DNA of 64,000 nt, taken from positions 1-64,000 of IMG/VR virus record IMGVR_UViG_3300046542_000168; one strand, given 5' to 3'. Shown in pieces: positions 56,555 to 64,000 of the stretch; position 1 is the first letter of the stretch; every line of letters starts with the position of its first letter. Under the pieces are notes generated by a model. It searched no databases. It was not told the origin of the DNA and saw only the letters and a program-made list of their open reading frames with translations. The position numbers and the translations under genes were made by a program. Origin of the DNA: a virus.

Positions 56555-56761
56555 ATGAAACTTGATGACTTGTTCATCCAGGCTGGCTGGATTGCTACTT
56601 GCCGCCAACTTGCCGCTACGCTGCCGAATAAGGCTGGTATTACCGCTCTTACTCCAGTGTCAGTTGCAAACGCTACAGACGCTACAACTGCTGCAACCCT
56701 GGCTAACGCTAATAAGGTTGCTATCAACGCAATCATTGCTGCACTAAAGAACGTGGCGTAA
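56555..56761 (+). CDS. Small Ala/Thr-rich virion-region protein (68 aa)
   Basis: ATG with AGGAG upstream. Two halves, a short amphipathic start and an Ala/Asn/Thr helix. Unknown; possibly a small connector or accessory protein. Confidence 0.65.
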   Translation: MKLDDLFIQAGWIATCRQLAATLPNKAGITALTPVSVANATDATTAATLANANKVAINAIIAALKNVA

Positions 56762-56767
56762 ATAAAG

Positions 56768-57406
56768 ATGGCGTATCAACTCCCTAACGGATCTACTTTT
56801 GAATTTGCTAGCGGGTATACGCCGTTTTTAACAATCACGGCGATTTCTCGTGCTGCAAACGCTGTATGTACCGTATCAAGTCACACCCTAACAATCAACC
56901 AGATCGTAATGATTAAGTCTGGCTGGTGGGACATTGACGGACGCGCATTTAGAGTTTCAGCAGTTACGGCTACAACATTCACGTTGGCCGGTGCTGATAC
57001 TACAGATACAAAGAGGAACGTTGGAACTAACTACGGCACAGCCCGTGGAGTTACCGCATGGGTACAAGTACCCCAGATCCTCAATCTCACTCTCTCCGGT
57101 GGAGAGCAGCAATACACAACATTTAGCCCCTCACGTTCCGGCAAGGAAGTCAGTCGCCCCACTATAAAGAGTGCAGCGGTCATGACACTTGAGGTAGCTG
57201 ATGACAAATCCCTCCCCCTGTTTTCCACAATTGAACTTGCATCGGAAACAGAAGAGATTCAGGTGCAACGCCTGACACTTATTAACTCCGATTACATCTT
57301 GTACGCAAGCTTAGCCTCGATGACTAAGACGCCTAAGATGCAACGCGATCAGTTAATGACAAGAACAATTTCCCTGGCTCTCCAGGGAGACAACACCCGA
57401 TATTAA
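56768..57406 (+). CDS. Tail-tube-like protein, upstream paralogue (212 aa)
   Basis: MAYQLPNGSTFEFAS, SGWWDIDGRAFRVS, LSGGEQQY and MTRTISLALQ correspond to segments of the major tail protein at 59085. By eye the two are clear paralogues. It lies between capsid and connector genes, which is unusual; it may be a head-proximal tube variant or a minor tail protein. Confidence 0.85.
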   Translation: MAYQLPNGSTFEFASGYTPFLTITAISRAANAVCTVSSHTLTINQIVMIKSGWWDIDGRAFRVSAVTATTFTLAGADTTDTKRNVGTNYGTARGVTAWVQVPQILNLTLSGGEQQYTTFSPSRSGKEVSRPTIKSAAVMTLEVADDKSLPLFSTIELASETEEIQVQRLTLINSDYILYASLASMTKTPKMQRDQLMTRTISLALQGDNTRY

Positions 57407-57415
57407 GGAAGCAAG

Positions 57416-57850
57416 ATGGCTGCAACAACTGAAGAAAAGATTGCTTTTATCAAGCTCCGTATCGGTGATGTAACTAGTAACCCTATCTTCCCTATGTTTA
57501 CCGATGAAGAGTACACAGTTGTACTTGATGGGAACAGTGGGAACATTGAACGAACTACCCGCATGATGGCTATCAGTGCCACGATGATTGTTGGCTCTGT
57601 TAGCACTAGGGAAATGGTTGGTGACATCGAAGTACAGAACGTCTTCGCTACGAACTACCTGAAAGCCCTGGACTACCTGATTAACGATCCGATGACCCGC
57701 ATTCCAGCGAACCTAATGCCGTGGGTAGCAGGTATGGATAGCCAACCAACTAAGTTGGAACAGGCTTCCGACCTATCTTGTGGATGCCGCAACGGCCTAA
57801 CATTCGGCGGATATCAGTCAAGTTATCACCTCTGCACTTGCGGAGGTTGA
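57416..57850 (+). CDS. Head-tail connector protein (gp6-like)
   Basis: 144 aa, helical and positioned first among the connector genes. Ends in a Cys-rich tail (CGCRNGLTFGG ... CTCGG). Assigned from order, size and composition. Confidence 0.7.
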   Translation: MAATTEEKIAFIKLRIGDVTSNPIFPMFTDEEYTVVLDGNSGNIERTTRMMAISATMIVGSVSTREMVGDIEVQNVFATNYLKALDYLINDPMTRIPANLMPWVAGMDSQPTKLEQASDLSCGCRNGLTFGGYQSSYHLCTCGG

Positions 57851-57851
57851 T

Positions 57852-58241
57852 ATGGCCGATCTATTCGACCGACTGAGGAAGACAGTTGTTAAGCAACTGG
57901 CTCCCCGCTCTGTTGGTGGTAAGGGTATGGCTGGACTCCTTATTCGTAAGGAACGCACTTACAACCCCGATACTGACATGAACGAAGTGGTTGATACCAC
58001 TTACGACATCTCCGGCCTCAAGGCTACTTACAAGCTCCACTACGTCGATGGCTCGCTTATCCGTATGAGCGATGTGAAGTTCGATCTTAGTCCGTCGCTG
58101 TTAGATGGCACCGTATGCCCTACCCCAACTACTTCCGATCAGATTCAACTTGATGGAAAGGTTTACACCGTCGTCACAGTTGCTAACTGGAATGGTGCTG
58201 GTGATGACCTGGGCTGGGTCTTGCAACTGAGGACAGCCTAA
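57852..58241 (+). CDS. Head-closure or neck protein (129 aa)
   Basis: Beta-rich with a GLLIRKERTYNPDTD segment; lies between connector and gp10-like genes, fitting the head-closure slot. Confidence 0.7.
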   Translation: MADLFDRLRKTVVKQLAPRSVGGKGMAGLLIRKERTYNPDTDMNEVVDTTYDISGLKATYKLHYVDGSLIRMSDVKFDLSPSLLDGTVCPTPTTSDQIQLDGKVYTVVTVANWNGAGDDLGWVLQLRTA

Positions 58242-58660
58242 TGGCTAATGGATTCGACTCTTTCACAAAAGACCTCGAAGGCTTTGTTAAGCGTACAGAG
58301 AAGGCTCTGACAGATTCATTCAGAGAGTTGGTAGTAGAGATTGGTGCAACAGTAATCAAGTTCTCTCCAGTCCTTACAGGCCGCTTTAAAGGCAACTGGC
58401 AGATGACTGTCGGTTCACCTTCGACCCACAGTGTACCTAACTACGATCCTGAAGGGGCAGCAACACTCGCTCAACTCAAGATCATGGCTTCAACACTTAC
58501 TCCAGGCGAGATTGCTTACATCGTCAATAACCTCTCCTACGCCTATAAGGTCGAAGTTGAAGGTTGGAAAGTTACACCCGCCTATCAGCCAGTGCTACGC
58601 ACATACGCAGAGTTTGATGCTCTTGCGAATGAGGCAGTACTAAGGAACAGGGTGGGCTAA
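58241..58660 (+). CDS. HK97 gp10-like tail-completion protein (139 aa)
   Basis: N-terminal helix, then SPVLTGRFKGNWQMTVG, the pattern shared by gp10/lambda gpZ-type proteins that finish the tail end for head joining. TAATG overlap with the previous gene. Confidence 0.85.
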   Translation: MANGFDSFTKDLEGFVKRTEKALTDSFRELVVEIGATVIKFSPVLTGRFKGNWQMTVGSPSTHSVPNYDPEGAATLAQLKIMASTLTPGEIAYIVNNLSYAYKVEVEGWKVTPAYQPVLRTYAEFDALANEAVLRNRVG

Positions 58661-59070
58661 TGAGCGATAGTAAAATTCGCAAAGCTTTTAACGACATCGT
58701 TCGAGGATATGGAACTTCGAAAGGTTGGGTAGTTGTTATTGAGAACTCAGTAGCCACGCCGCCGCCTAATCAACCATATCTGAAAACAACACTTGGCCCA
58801 TCTACACCTAGGGCCAGTACTTTAGCAGGTGATGGCAAGACTTACCGTGGAGCATTCCAGGTGATGGTTGTTGTTCCTGCTGGAGAAGGAACAGGACGTG
58901 TCACGACCATCATTGATGAGTTGCAGGAACTCTTCCCGCTCTATGGGCGAGTAAGTTACGGCACTAATGAAGCCGTGATTATGACGCCGATTCAAACATT
59001 AATGGGCATTACAGATGGTGGAAATTACTCCACCCCAGTCTCTTTTACCTACCGCTCTGATACAAACTAA
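58660..59070 (+). CDS. Tail terminator (gpU/DUF4128-like, 136 aa)
   Basis: Size, order and pattern (VMVVVPAGEGTGRV ... IIDELQELFP ... GGNYSTPVSFTYR) fit the tail-terminator proteins that cap the tail tube. Confidence 0.82.
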   Translation: MSDSKIRKAFNDIVRGYGTSKGWVVVIENSVATPPPNQPYLKTTLGPSTPRASTLAGDGKTYRGAFQVMVVVPAGEGTGRVTTIIDELQELFPLYGRVSYGTNEAVIMTPIQTLMGITDGGNYSTPVSFTYRSDTN

Positions 59071-59084
59071 CGAGGAAACTCAAT

Positions 59085-59726
59085 ATGGCATATGCATTGC
59101 CGAACGGCAGCACCTTCGACGTGGCAAGTGTCCTTGCTGCTGCGAAACCAATTACAACCATCACTAACGCTACTACCCCGCTAGTTACATCGACAGCTCA
59201 CGGTCTTCTGACTGGTGATTATGTTGTCGTTACATCGGGCTGGTCGAAGCTAAACAACCGCGTTTTCCGTATCACAATCGGTACTGCAAACGACTTCACA
59301 CTTCAGGGTGTAGATACTACTTCTACTGCCAACTTCCCTGCTGGCCAGGGTGTAGGTACATACCAGAAAGTGACTACCTGGGTAAACATCCCACAGATCA
59401 CTGAAGTATCGTTCTCTGGTGGTGAGCAACAATTCATTAACTTCGCCTTCCTTGAAGATGTTGATGAGAAGCAGATGCCAACAAGTAAGTCGGCTATCTC
59501 GATGTCACTGACTGTAGCGGATGACCCATCCCTTCCATACGTGACTATTGTTGAAGCTGCGGACGTTGACCTGAAACCTCGCCCAGTTCGCCTTAACCTA
59601 GTCTCTGGCTCGGTAATGGCTTACAACGCGATTGTCAGCATCACTGCAACTCCGACTGTTACCCGCGATGAACTGATGACCCGTGTTATCACCCTCTCGC
59701 TGCAAGCACGTCCAACACGTCTGTAA
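59085..59726 (+). CDS. Major tail (tube) protein
   Basis: 213 aa. Beta-rich with SGWSKLNNRVFRI, FSGGEQQFINF and a C-terminal LMTRVITLSLQ; sits just before the tail chaperone genes, the usual slot. Followed by a strong terminator. Paralogue of the protein at 56768. Confidence 0.87.
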   Translation: MAYALPNGSTFDVASVLAAAKPITTITNATTPLVTSTAHGLLTGDYVVVTSGWSKLNNRVFRITIGTANDFTLQGVDTTSTANFPAGQGVGTYQKVTTWVNIPQITEVSFSGGEQQFINFAFLEDVDEKQMPTSKSAISMSLTVADDPSLPYVTIVEAADVDLKPRPVRLNLVSGSVMAYNAIVSITATPTVTRDELMTRVITLSLQARPTRL

Positions 59727-59733
59727 GGACATA

Positions 59734-59757
59734 GCCGCCCTTCGGGGCGGCATTTTA
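59734..59757 (+). terminator. Terminator after the major tail gene
   Basis: GCCGCCC-TTCG-GGGCGGC with a UUCG-type tetraloop and ATTTTAT tail. It may reduce expression of downstream genes relative to the abundant tail protein. Confidence 0.82.
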
Positions 59758-59776
59758 TAACAAGGAAAAAGTTATA

Positions 59777-60154
59777 ATGGCTAAATTTAAGATTGCCCAG
59801 AATCCAACATTCACTACTACCGTATCTATTCCACGGGTTGGTGGTGATCCGATTGATGTACCGTTCACATTTCGCAACCTAGGCCGTACCCAGCTCGCTG
59901 CTGTTTACGACAAGTGGAGCGATGCAGCTAGCCAATTCTCGCTAGATGACGATGACATTACATTTACATCGCTGGCTGATGCCGACAAGACCGTCCAGGC
60001 ACAGCAAATTAAAGATATCGTGCTGAGCTGGGGATTCGAAGATGACTTCAATGAAGAAAACATCCTCGCCCTTTGCGACACATGCACCCTTGCTGCACAG
60101 GCTATTGTTGAAGCGTACCGTAAAGAGTATGCCGAGGCCCGCCTAAAAAACTAA
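59777..60154 (+). CDS. Tail assembly chaperone, short form (G-like)
   Basis: 125 aa acidic protein; gpG-type. Ends at TAA directly after a slippery A AAA AAC (60145-60151), where -1 frameshifting would join it to the next frame. Confidence 0.85.
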   Translation: MAKFKIAQNPTFTTTVSIPRVGGDPIDVPFTFRNLGRTQLAAVYDKWSDAASQFSLDDDDITFTSLADADKTVQAQQIKDIVLSWGFEDDFNEENILALCDTCTLAAQAIVEAYRKEYAEARLKN

Positions 60155-60471
60155 GAAGCGCCGCCCGTGCGCTATACGACAGAGCCCCAGACGCTAACAA
60201 GATGGCGGCCTGGGGCTTTTCTATGGGCGACTTGCTAGAAGAAGAGATTGAACTATGGCCAGACTGTTGGCCTGCATTCCTTATCTTCGAAGCAATGTCC
60301 ACTCAATGGAGAGTCGGTATGGGCGGTGCTATCGGTCTTGACTATCAGGCCCTTCCCGTCGTTGTGAAGTACCTCGAAGTCGATGAACAAGATATGCCCC
60401 TGGCGTTTAATGACATTCGCGTAATGGAAGCGGAAGCTCTGAAGAAGATGGCCGAGGGGAGAGATAAGTAA
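60145..60471 (+). CDS. Tail assembly chaperone, frameshift extension (GT form)
   Basis: The -1 frame continues from the slippery site through LRSAARALYDRAPDANK, then WGFSMGDLLEEEIELWPD and a 90-residue acidic end. A -1 shift on A AAA AAC gives the gpGT-like long form needed for tape-measure folding. An independent ATG at 60202 exists but has no good ribosome-binding site. Confidence 0.8.
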   Translation, partial: KKLRSAARALYDRAPDANKMAAWGFSMGDLLEEEIELWPDCWPAFLIFEAMSTQWRVGMGGAIGLDYQALPVVVKYLEVDEQDMPLAFNDIRVMEAEALKKMAEGRDK

Positions 60472-60485
60472 GACTTGGAGACACA

Positions 60486-63400
60486 ATGACATATATTGCT
60501 AATTTGCAAATCAAGGTTGACTCCACGGAAGTTGAATCAGCCACAGATAAACTTCATGAACTGATCCAGGCTTCTAAGGGCCTGGGCAACAGTCCTCTCT
60601 CGAAACCACTTCCCCCTGTTAAGCCGCCTCCACAGCCGAAGCAACCTAAGAGTAGTCCAGATGATAAGTCTGCTGATAAGCTCCTGGCTCAGATTGATAA
60701 ACAGACCGGTAGCCTACAGAAACTGACTAAGCAGCAGTCCATGCTTAATCAGGCCCGTGATGCTGGTACTGTATCTGATGATAGCTTTGCTAAATACAAT
60801 CAGATTATCGAGACAAACAAGAAGGCAGTACTCGACCGGGGTAATGTTGTAGAGCAAGCCAGCAAGAAGGAAATCGCTGCTGAGCAAGCCCGCCTCGATG
60901 CGTGGTACAAAAGTGCTGATGGACGTAAAACGGTTGACTCAGAGTATCTAGACTCACTTGCAAAAGGCTCCCAGGCTCGCCAGAAGAGAGTTGCGGAAGA
61001 AGATGCCAGCGAGCGTCAGCGCCTTGATAGCTGGTTCGCTAACGCGGACAAACAAAAGAAGGCCGAAGCTAAGGATATTGAAGACCGGCATTCAGCTCTT
61101 GCAACAGCTTCGAAAGATCGAATTAAACAAGAAGCGGCTGCTCAAAAAGCCCGTGATGCTATTGACAAAGCGAAAAAGGATAGTACACTTGCGGCATCTA
61201 AAGCAGATGATGATGCAGCCGCAAAAGCTGAACTAGCCTCGAAGAAACGTCAGAAGGCGTTGGACGATGAGGCTAAAGGTTTACAGAACCTTCTAGCAGC
61301 AATTGACCCTGTTACAAAAGAGCGTCAACGCCTCGCTAAGCTAGAAGCTGAGTTAGAGAAAAATTACAGTAGCGGTAAAATCACTGAGCAACAACGCGGC
61401 CAATACCAGTCGGTAATTGACGAAGCTCGGCAGAAGACTGACCGCTATAAAAACTCCCTAGGCCGAACTGCCCTGACTGCTAAGCAGCTTCAGATGGCAC
61501 AAGCTGGCCTCCCCGCTCAGTTTACTGACATTGCTGTTTCCCTTCAGGGTGGACAAGCGCCGCTAACTGTCTTCCTGCAACAGGGCGGGCAGATTAAGGA
61601 CATGTTCGGTGGAACAGTCCCTGCAATTAAGGGTGTTACATCGGCATTTGTCGGTCTGATTAATCCTATTACTATCCTCGGCGCCACGGTCCTAGCACTT
61701 GGCGGTATCTGGTATGACGCTGAGCGCCGGATGTCTGCTCTCAATGCGGCCATCTATAAAGGCAATGAATTGGTCGGAACTTCTAAGTTCGGGCTTGAGG
61801 TAATTGCTGAAGGTGCAACTGTTGCTGGCAACTCTGTTGCTGAAGCTCAAGAGGCCATCACGGCCCTGGCTGCAACTGGTGAAGTATCCTCTAGCCGTCT
61901 CGCTAACTTCGGTAAGGCCGCTCAGGCTATCGCTGTAACGTCTGGTAAAGACATTAGTGCAGTAGCTGAAGAGATGGCAACCCTGGGCGACACGGCCACA
62001 GAGAAGGCTGAGAAGCTTAGTGAGAAGTACGCGATTGTAACTGCTGAACAGTATGAAACAATCCGTGCCCTGGAGAAGAAAGGCGAAACTGAAGAGGCAA
62101 TGGACGTACTTAGTTCAAGCCTCGCAGGAAACGCTCAGGAACGCTTGCAGCGCTACCGTGACTCCCTCTCCGACCTCGAAAGAGATTGGATGGATGTTAA
62201 GACCGCGATCAGCAATGCCTATGGCGCAGTTCGTGCGGAACTCTTCCCCGACCTCAACGATGAGATTACCCAACTTCAGCGTATTATCAAGACGCGGAAA
62301 GAAGGTGGTGTAACTGGCACTATCTCTAGCTTCCTCGGCTTCGGTGATAATTCAGACGAAGCTCTGAGCCAGCAACTACAGTCGCTAATTAATCGCAGAG
62401 ACTTTAAGAACAAGTATGATGCGGAAGTTGCTCGCCGCAATCAGGCCAACAAAGAAGTAGTTGAGTCTGAGAAAAAGCTATTCAAGGATCTTGAGAAAGC
62501 TGGCAAGACCGTCAAGAAGAACGAATACCTTGAAGACCTCAATAAGGAATTCGATTCTCTTGTTGAGAATGCTAAGACTCTTAAAACTATCCCTAAACTG
62601 CTGGAAGGCGTCACATGGACGACAGAAGGTGGATACAAGGGTGGTGCCTACGATACCCTGAAAGCTGAAGCTGAGCGTAAGTTTAAAGAGAAACAGCCTA
62701 AAACTCCTAAGTCCGCTATCCTAGATAACACTGACGCTAACGAGTTCCAGAATCAAGTTAACGAAGTTAAAGCCCGCTATAAGTCGATGAATGAGGACAT
62801 CATTCAGGCACAGAACGCTGGCACAATTTCAATGGCTGCTGGTGTAACTAAGCGTAAAGCTCTACTGGAGCAAGAAGCTACCCAGGTTAAAGATGCCTAT
62901 GAGAAGCAGATTGCTTCCCTTGAGGCATTGAAGGGCAGTAAGAACATCTCTGCCAATCAGGTTATCTCGATTGATCGTCAGATTGCTGATGCTCGCTCGA
63001 AGATGGTTGTTGCCCAGGAAGAGTCTGAGAAGCAACTGAAGAAGCTTGCCGGTGATGAAGAGACTCGCCTTAAAAAGCAGAGTCAAGCAATCTCCGCATA
63101 CGCTGAAAACCTCAATCAGATGGTGAAGAACCTCGAAGTTGCTGGCCAGCGTCAACGTGCTGCTCTATCAATGAGCAGTGGGCAGGCCGGACTTCAGGAC
63201 CAACTTAGCTCGGAAGATGACCGTTACAACGAAGAGCAACGTACTCTTACCCTGCAACTGGGTGAGGCTGGACGCGACCAGACTGAAGTAATTGCTAACT
63301 TGCGGGCTTCTGCTGCCGCTCACACTGCTATGAAAAAGCAGATCGTTACCAACTACGAAGAGATGAAAGCCGCCCAGGCTGATTGGGGAGCCGGTGTTAG

Positions 63401-64000
63401 TAGCGCCTTCCACCAATATATCGAAGACGGTCAGAACTACGCTCAGATGACGAATCAGGCGTTCACAAGTGCCTTTACAGGTATGGAAGACGCACTGGTT
63501 AACTTCGTTACAACTGGCAAGCTCTCCTTCGCTGACCTAACTAAATCCATCCTCGCTGATATGGCACGTATTGCTGTCCGCATTGCTGCGTCTAGAGCGC
63601 TTATGGCGATCTTCCAGGTATGGGGTGGACCTAAGACTGCTGATACGGCTTCGATGAACAGTGCTACAGCTTATGGCGACGGCATCGCAGCGGCGAAAGG
63701 TGCGGCCTTCGACGGCGGTACTCAGTACTTCGCTAAAGGCGGATCGTTCACCAACTCAATCGTAAGTAAGCCTACATCGTTCGCTACCAACAAGAGCAAC
63801 AACAATGTAATGGGTGAAGCTGGGCCAGAGGCGATTATGCCGCTGACTCGCTCTGCCGATGGTTCGTTGGGTGTTCGTGCTTCGGTCGATGTATCTGGCC
63901 TACAGCAAGGTGGAGGAAGTGGTGTACAGGTTTACATCACTGTTGACGGTCAAGGGAATACGAAAAGCTCAGCTACTGATTCTGGCTACTCGTCGTTCGG
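60486..64000 (+). CDS. Tail tape measure protein, 3' end outside window
   Basis: Begins at an ATG after TTGGAG and stays open to the window edge (over 1170 codons). N-terminal half is Ala/Lys/Gln/Asp coiled coil; a hydrophobic segment (VTSAFVGLINPITILGATVLALGGIW) follows in the middle. The C-terminal part carries FTSAFTGMEDALVNFVTTGKLS and MGEAGPEAIMPL, which are tape-measure and lambda gpH-like signatures. It sets tail length and helps DNA delivery. Its length predicts a long non-contractile tail. Confidence 0.93.
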   Translation, partial: MTYIANLQIKVDSTEVESATDKLHELIQASKGLGNSPLSKPLPPVKPPPQPKQPKSSPDDKSADKLLAQIDKQTGSLQKLTKQQSMLNQARDAGTVSDDSFAKYNQIIETNKKAVLDRGNVVEQASKKEIAAEQARLDAWYKSADGRKTVDSEYLDSLAKGSQARQKRVAEEDASERQRLDSWFANADKQKKAEAKDIEDRHSALATASKDRIKQEAAAQKARDAIDKAKKDSTLAASKADDDAAAKAELASKKRQKALDDEAKGLQNLLAAIDPVTKERQRLAKLEAELEKNYSSGKITEQQRGQYQSVIDEARQKTDRYKNSLGRTALTAKQLQMAQAGLPAQFTDIAVSLQGGQAPLTVFLQQGGQIKDMFGGTVPAIKGVTSAFVGLINPITILGATVLALGGIWYDAERRMSALNAAIYKGNELVGTSKFGLEVIAEGATVAGNSVAEAQEAITALAATGEVSSSRLANFGKAAQAIAVTSGKDISAVAEEMATLGDTATEKAEKLSEKYAIVTAEQYETIRALEKKGETEEAMDVLSSSLAGNAQERLQRYRDSLSDLERDWMDVKTAISNAYGAVRAELFPDLNDEITQLQRIIKTRKEGGVTGTISSFLGFGDNSDEALSQQLQSLINRRDFKNKYDAEVARRNQANKEVVESEKKLFKDLEKAGKTVKKNEYLEDLNKEFDSLVENAKTLKTIPKLLEGVTWTTEGGYKGGAYDTLKAEAERKFKEKQPKTPKSAILDNTDANEFQNQVNEVKARYKSMNEDIIQAQNAGTISMAAGVTKRKALLEQEATQVKDAYEKQIASLEALKGSKNISANQVISIDRQIADARSKMVVAQEESEKQLKKLAGDEETRLKKQSQAISAYAENLNQMVKNLEVAGQRQRAALSMSSGQAGLQDQLSSEDDRYNEEQRTLTLQLGEAGRDQTEVIANLRASAAAHTAMKKQIVTNYEEMKAAQADWGAGVSSAFHQYIEDGQNYAQMTNQAFTSAFTGMEDALVNFVTTGKLSFADLTKSILADMARIAVRIAASRALMAIFQVWGGPKTADTASMNSATAYGDGIAAAKGAAFDGGTQYFAKGGSFTNSIVSKPTSFATNKSNNNVMGEAGPEAIMPLTRSADGSLGVRASVDVSGLQQGGGSGVQVYITVDGQGNTKSSATDSGYSSF

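Overview
The window is a 64-kb piece of a tailed-phage genome with siphovirus-type (lambda/HK97-like) morphogenesis genes. The host is most likely a Pseudomonas. The best evidence is a phage-encoded MvaT, the H-NS-type silencer of pseudomonads, at 47724-48113, together with a 16-bp site at 1580-1595 that closely matches the pseudomonad chromosomal parS. There are no rRNAs and no bacterial housekeeping blocks. Genes are packed tightly, with many ATGA and TAATG start/stop overlaps.

Layout. (1) 1-2130, plus strand: the 3' end of a gene for a Pro/Gln-rich protein, a small ORF, a terminator, then about 1.1 kb of non-coding DNA with a dense set of short palindromes, the parS-like site and CCCAGGT repeats. 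(2) 2131-6542, plus strand: an Xer-type tyrosine recombinase, a run of small unknown genes, an isolated tRNA-like gene and two paralogous lipoproteins. (3) 6585-41749, minus strand: one long leftward early/middle block. It carries DNA replication (family A polymerase, T7 gp4-like primase-helicase, 5'-3' exonuclease, SSB-like protein), nucleotide supply (class I ribonucleotide reductase, ThyX, thioredoxin-like protein, MazG-like hydrolase, dCMP deaminase), an NAD module (Nampt-like plus Prs-like, with a macro-domain protein nearby and a SLOG protein further along), PhoH, phosphoesterases, SprT-like and ClpP-like proteases, a SleB-type cell-wall hydrolase, HNH proteins, membrane proteins and many small unknowns. 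(4) 41750-42180: a divergent, AT-rich, repeat-rich control region. (5) 42181-44404, plus strand: small regulators, including an XRE-type protein, and two good sigma-70 promoters. (6) 44485-48534: a tRNA array that covers all 20 amino acids. It is interrupted by a small basic protein, a possible Fe(II)/2OG dioxygenase-like protein, structured non-tRNA spacers, tRNA relics and the oppositely transcribed mvaT. (7) 48638-64000, plus strand: virion genes in the usual order (terminase, portal, S49 protease with a probable nested scaffold, decoration protein, major capsid protein, connectors, tail terminator, tail tube, frameshifted tail chaperone, tape measure), running off the right edge.

How it works together. 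Transcription probably diverges from about 41.8 kb: leftward into the replication and nucleotide genes, rightward into regulators, tRNAs and virion genes. The phage carries its own dNTP synthesis, replisome core and a full set of tRNAs, so it looks able to replace much of the host's function late in infection. The Prs-like/Nampt-like pair suggests resistance to NAD-depleting defences (NARP1-type). MvaT and the parS-like site suggest interaction with host chromosome-organising proteins. Whether the phage is virulent, temperate or plasmid-like cannot be settled here: there is an Xer-type recombinase and an XRE regulator, but no clear integration module or att site.
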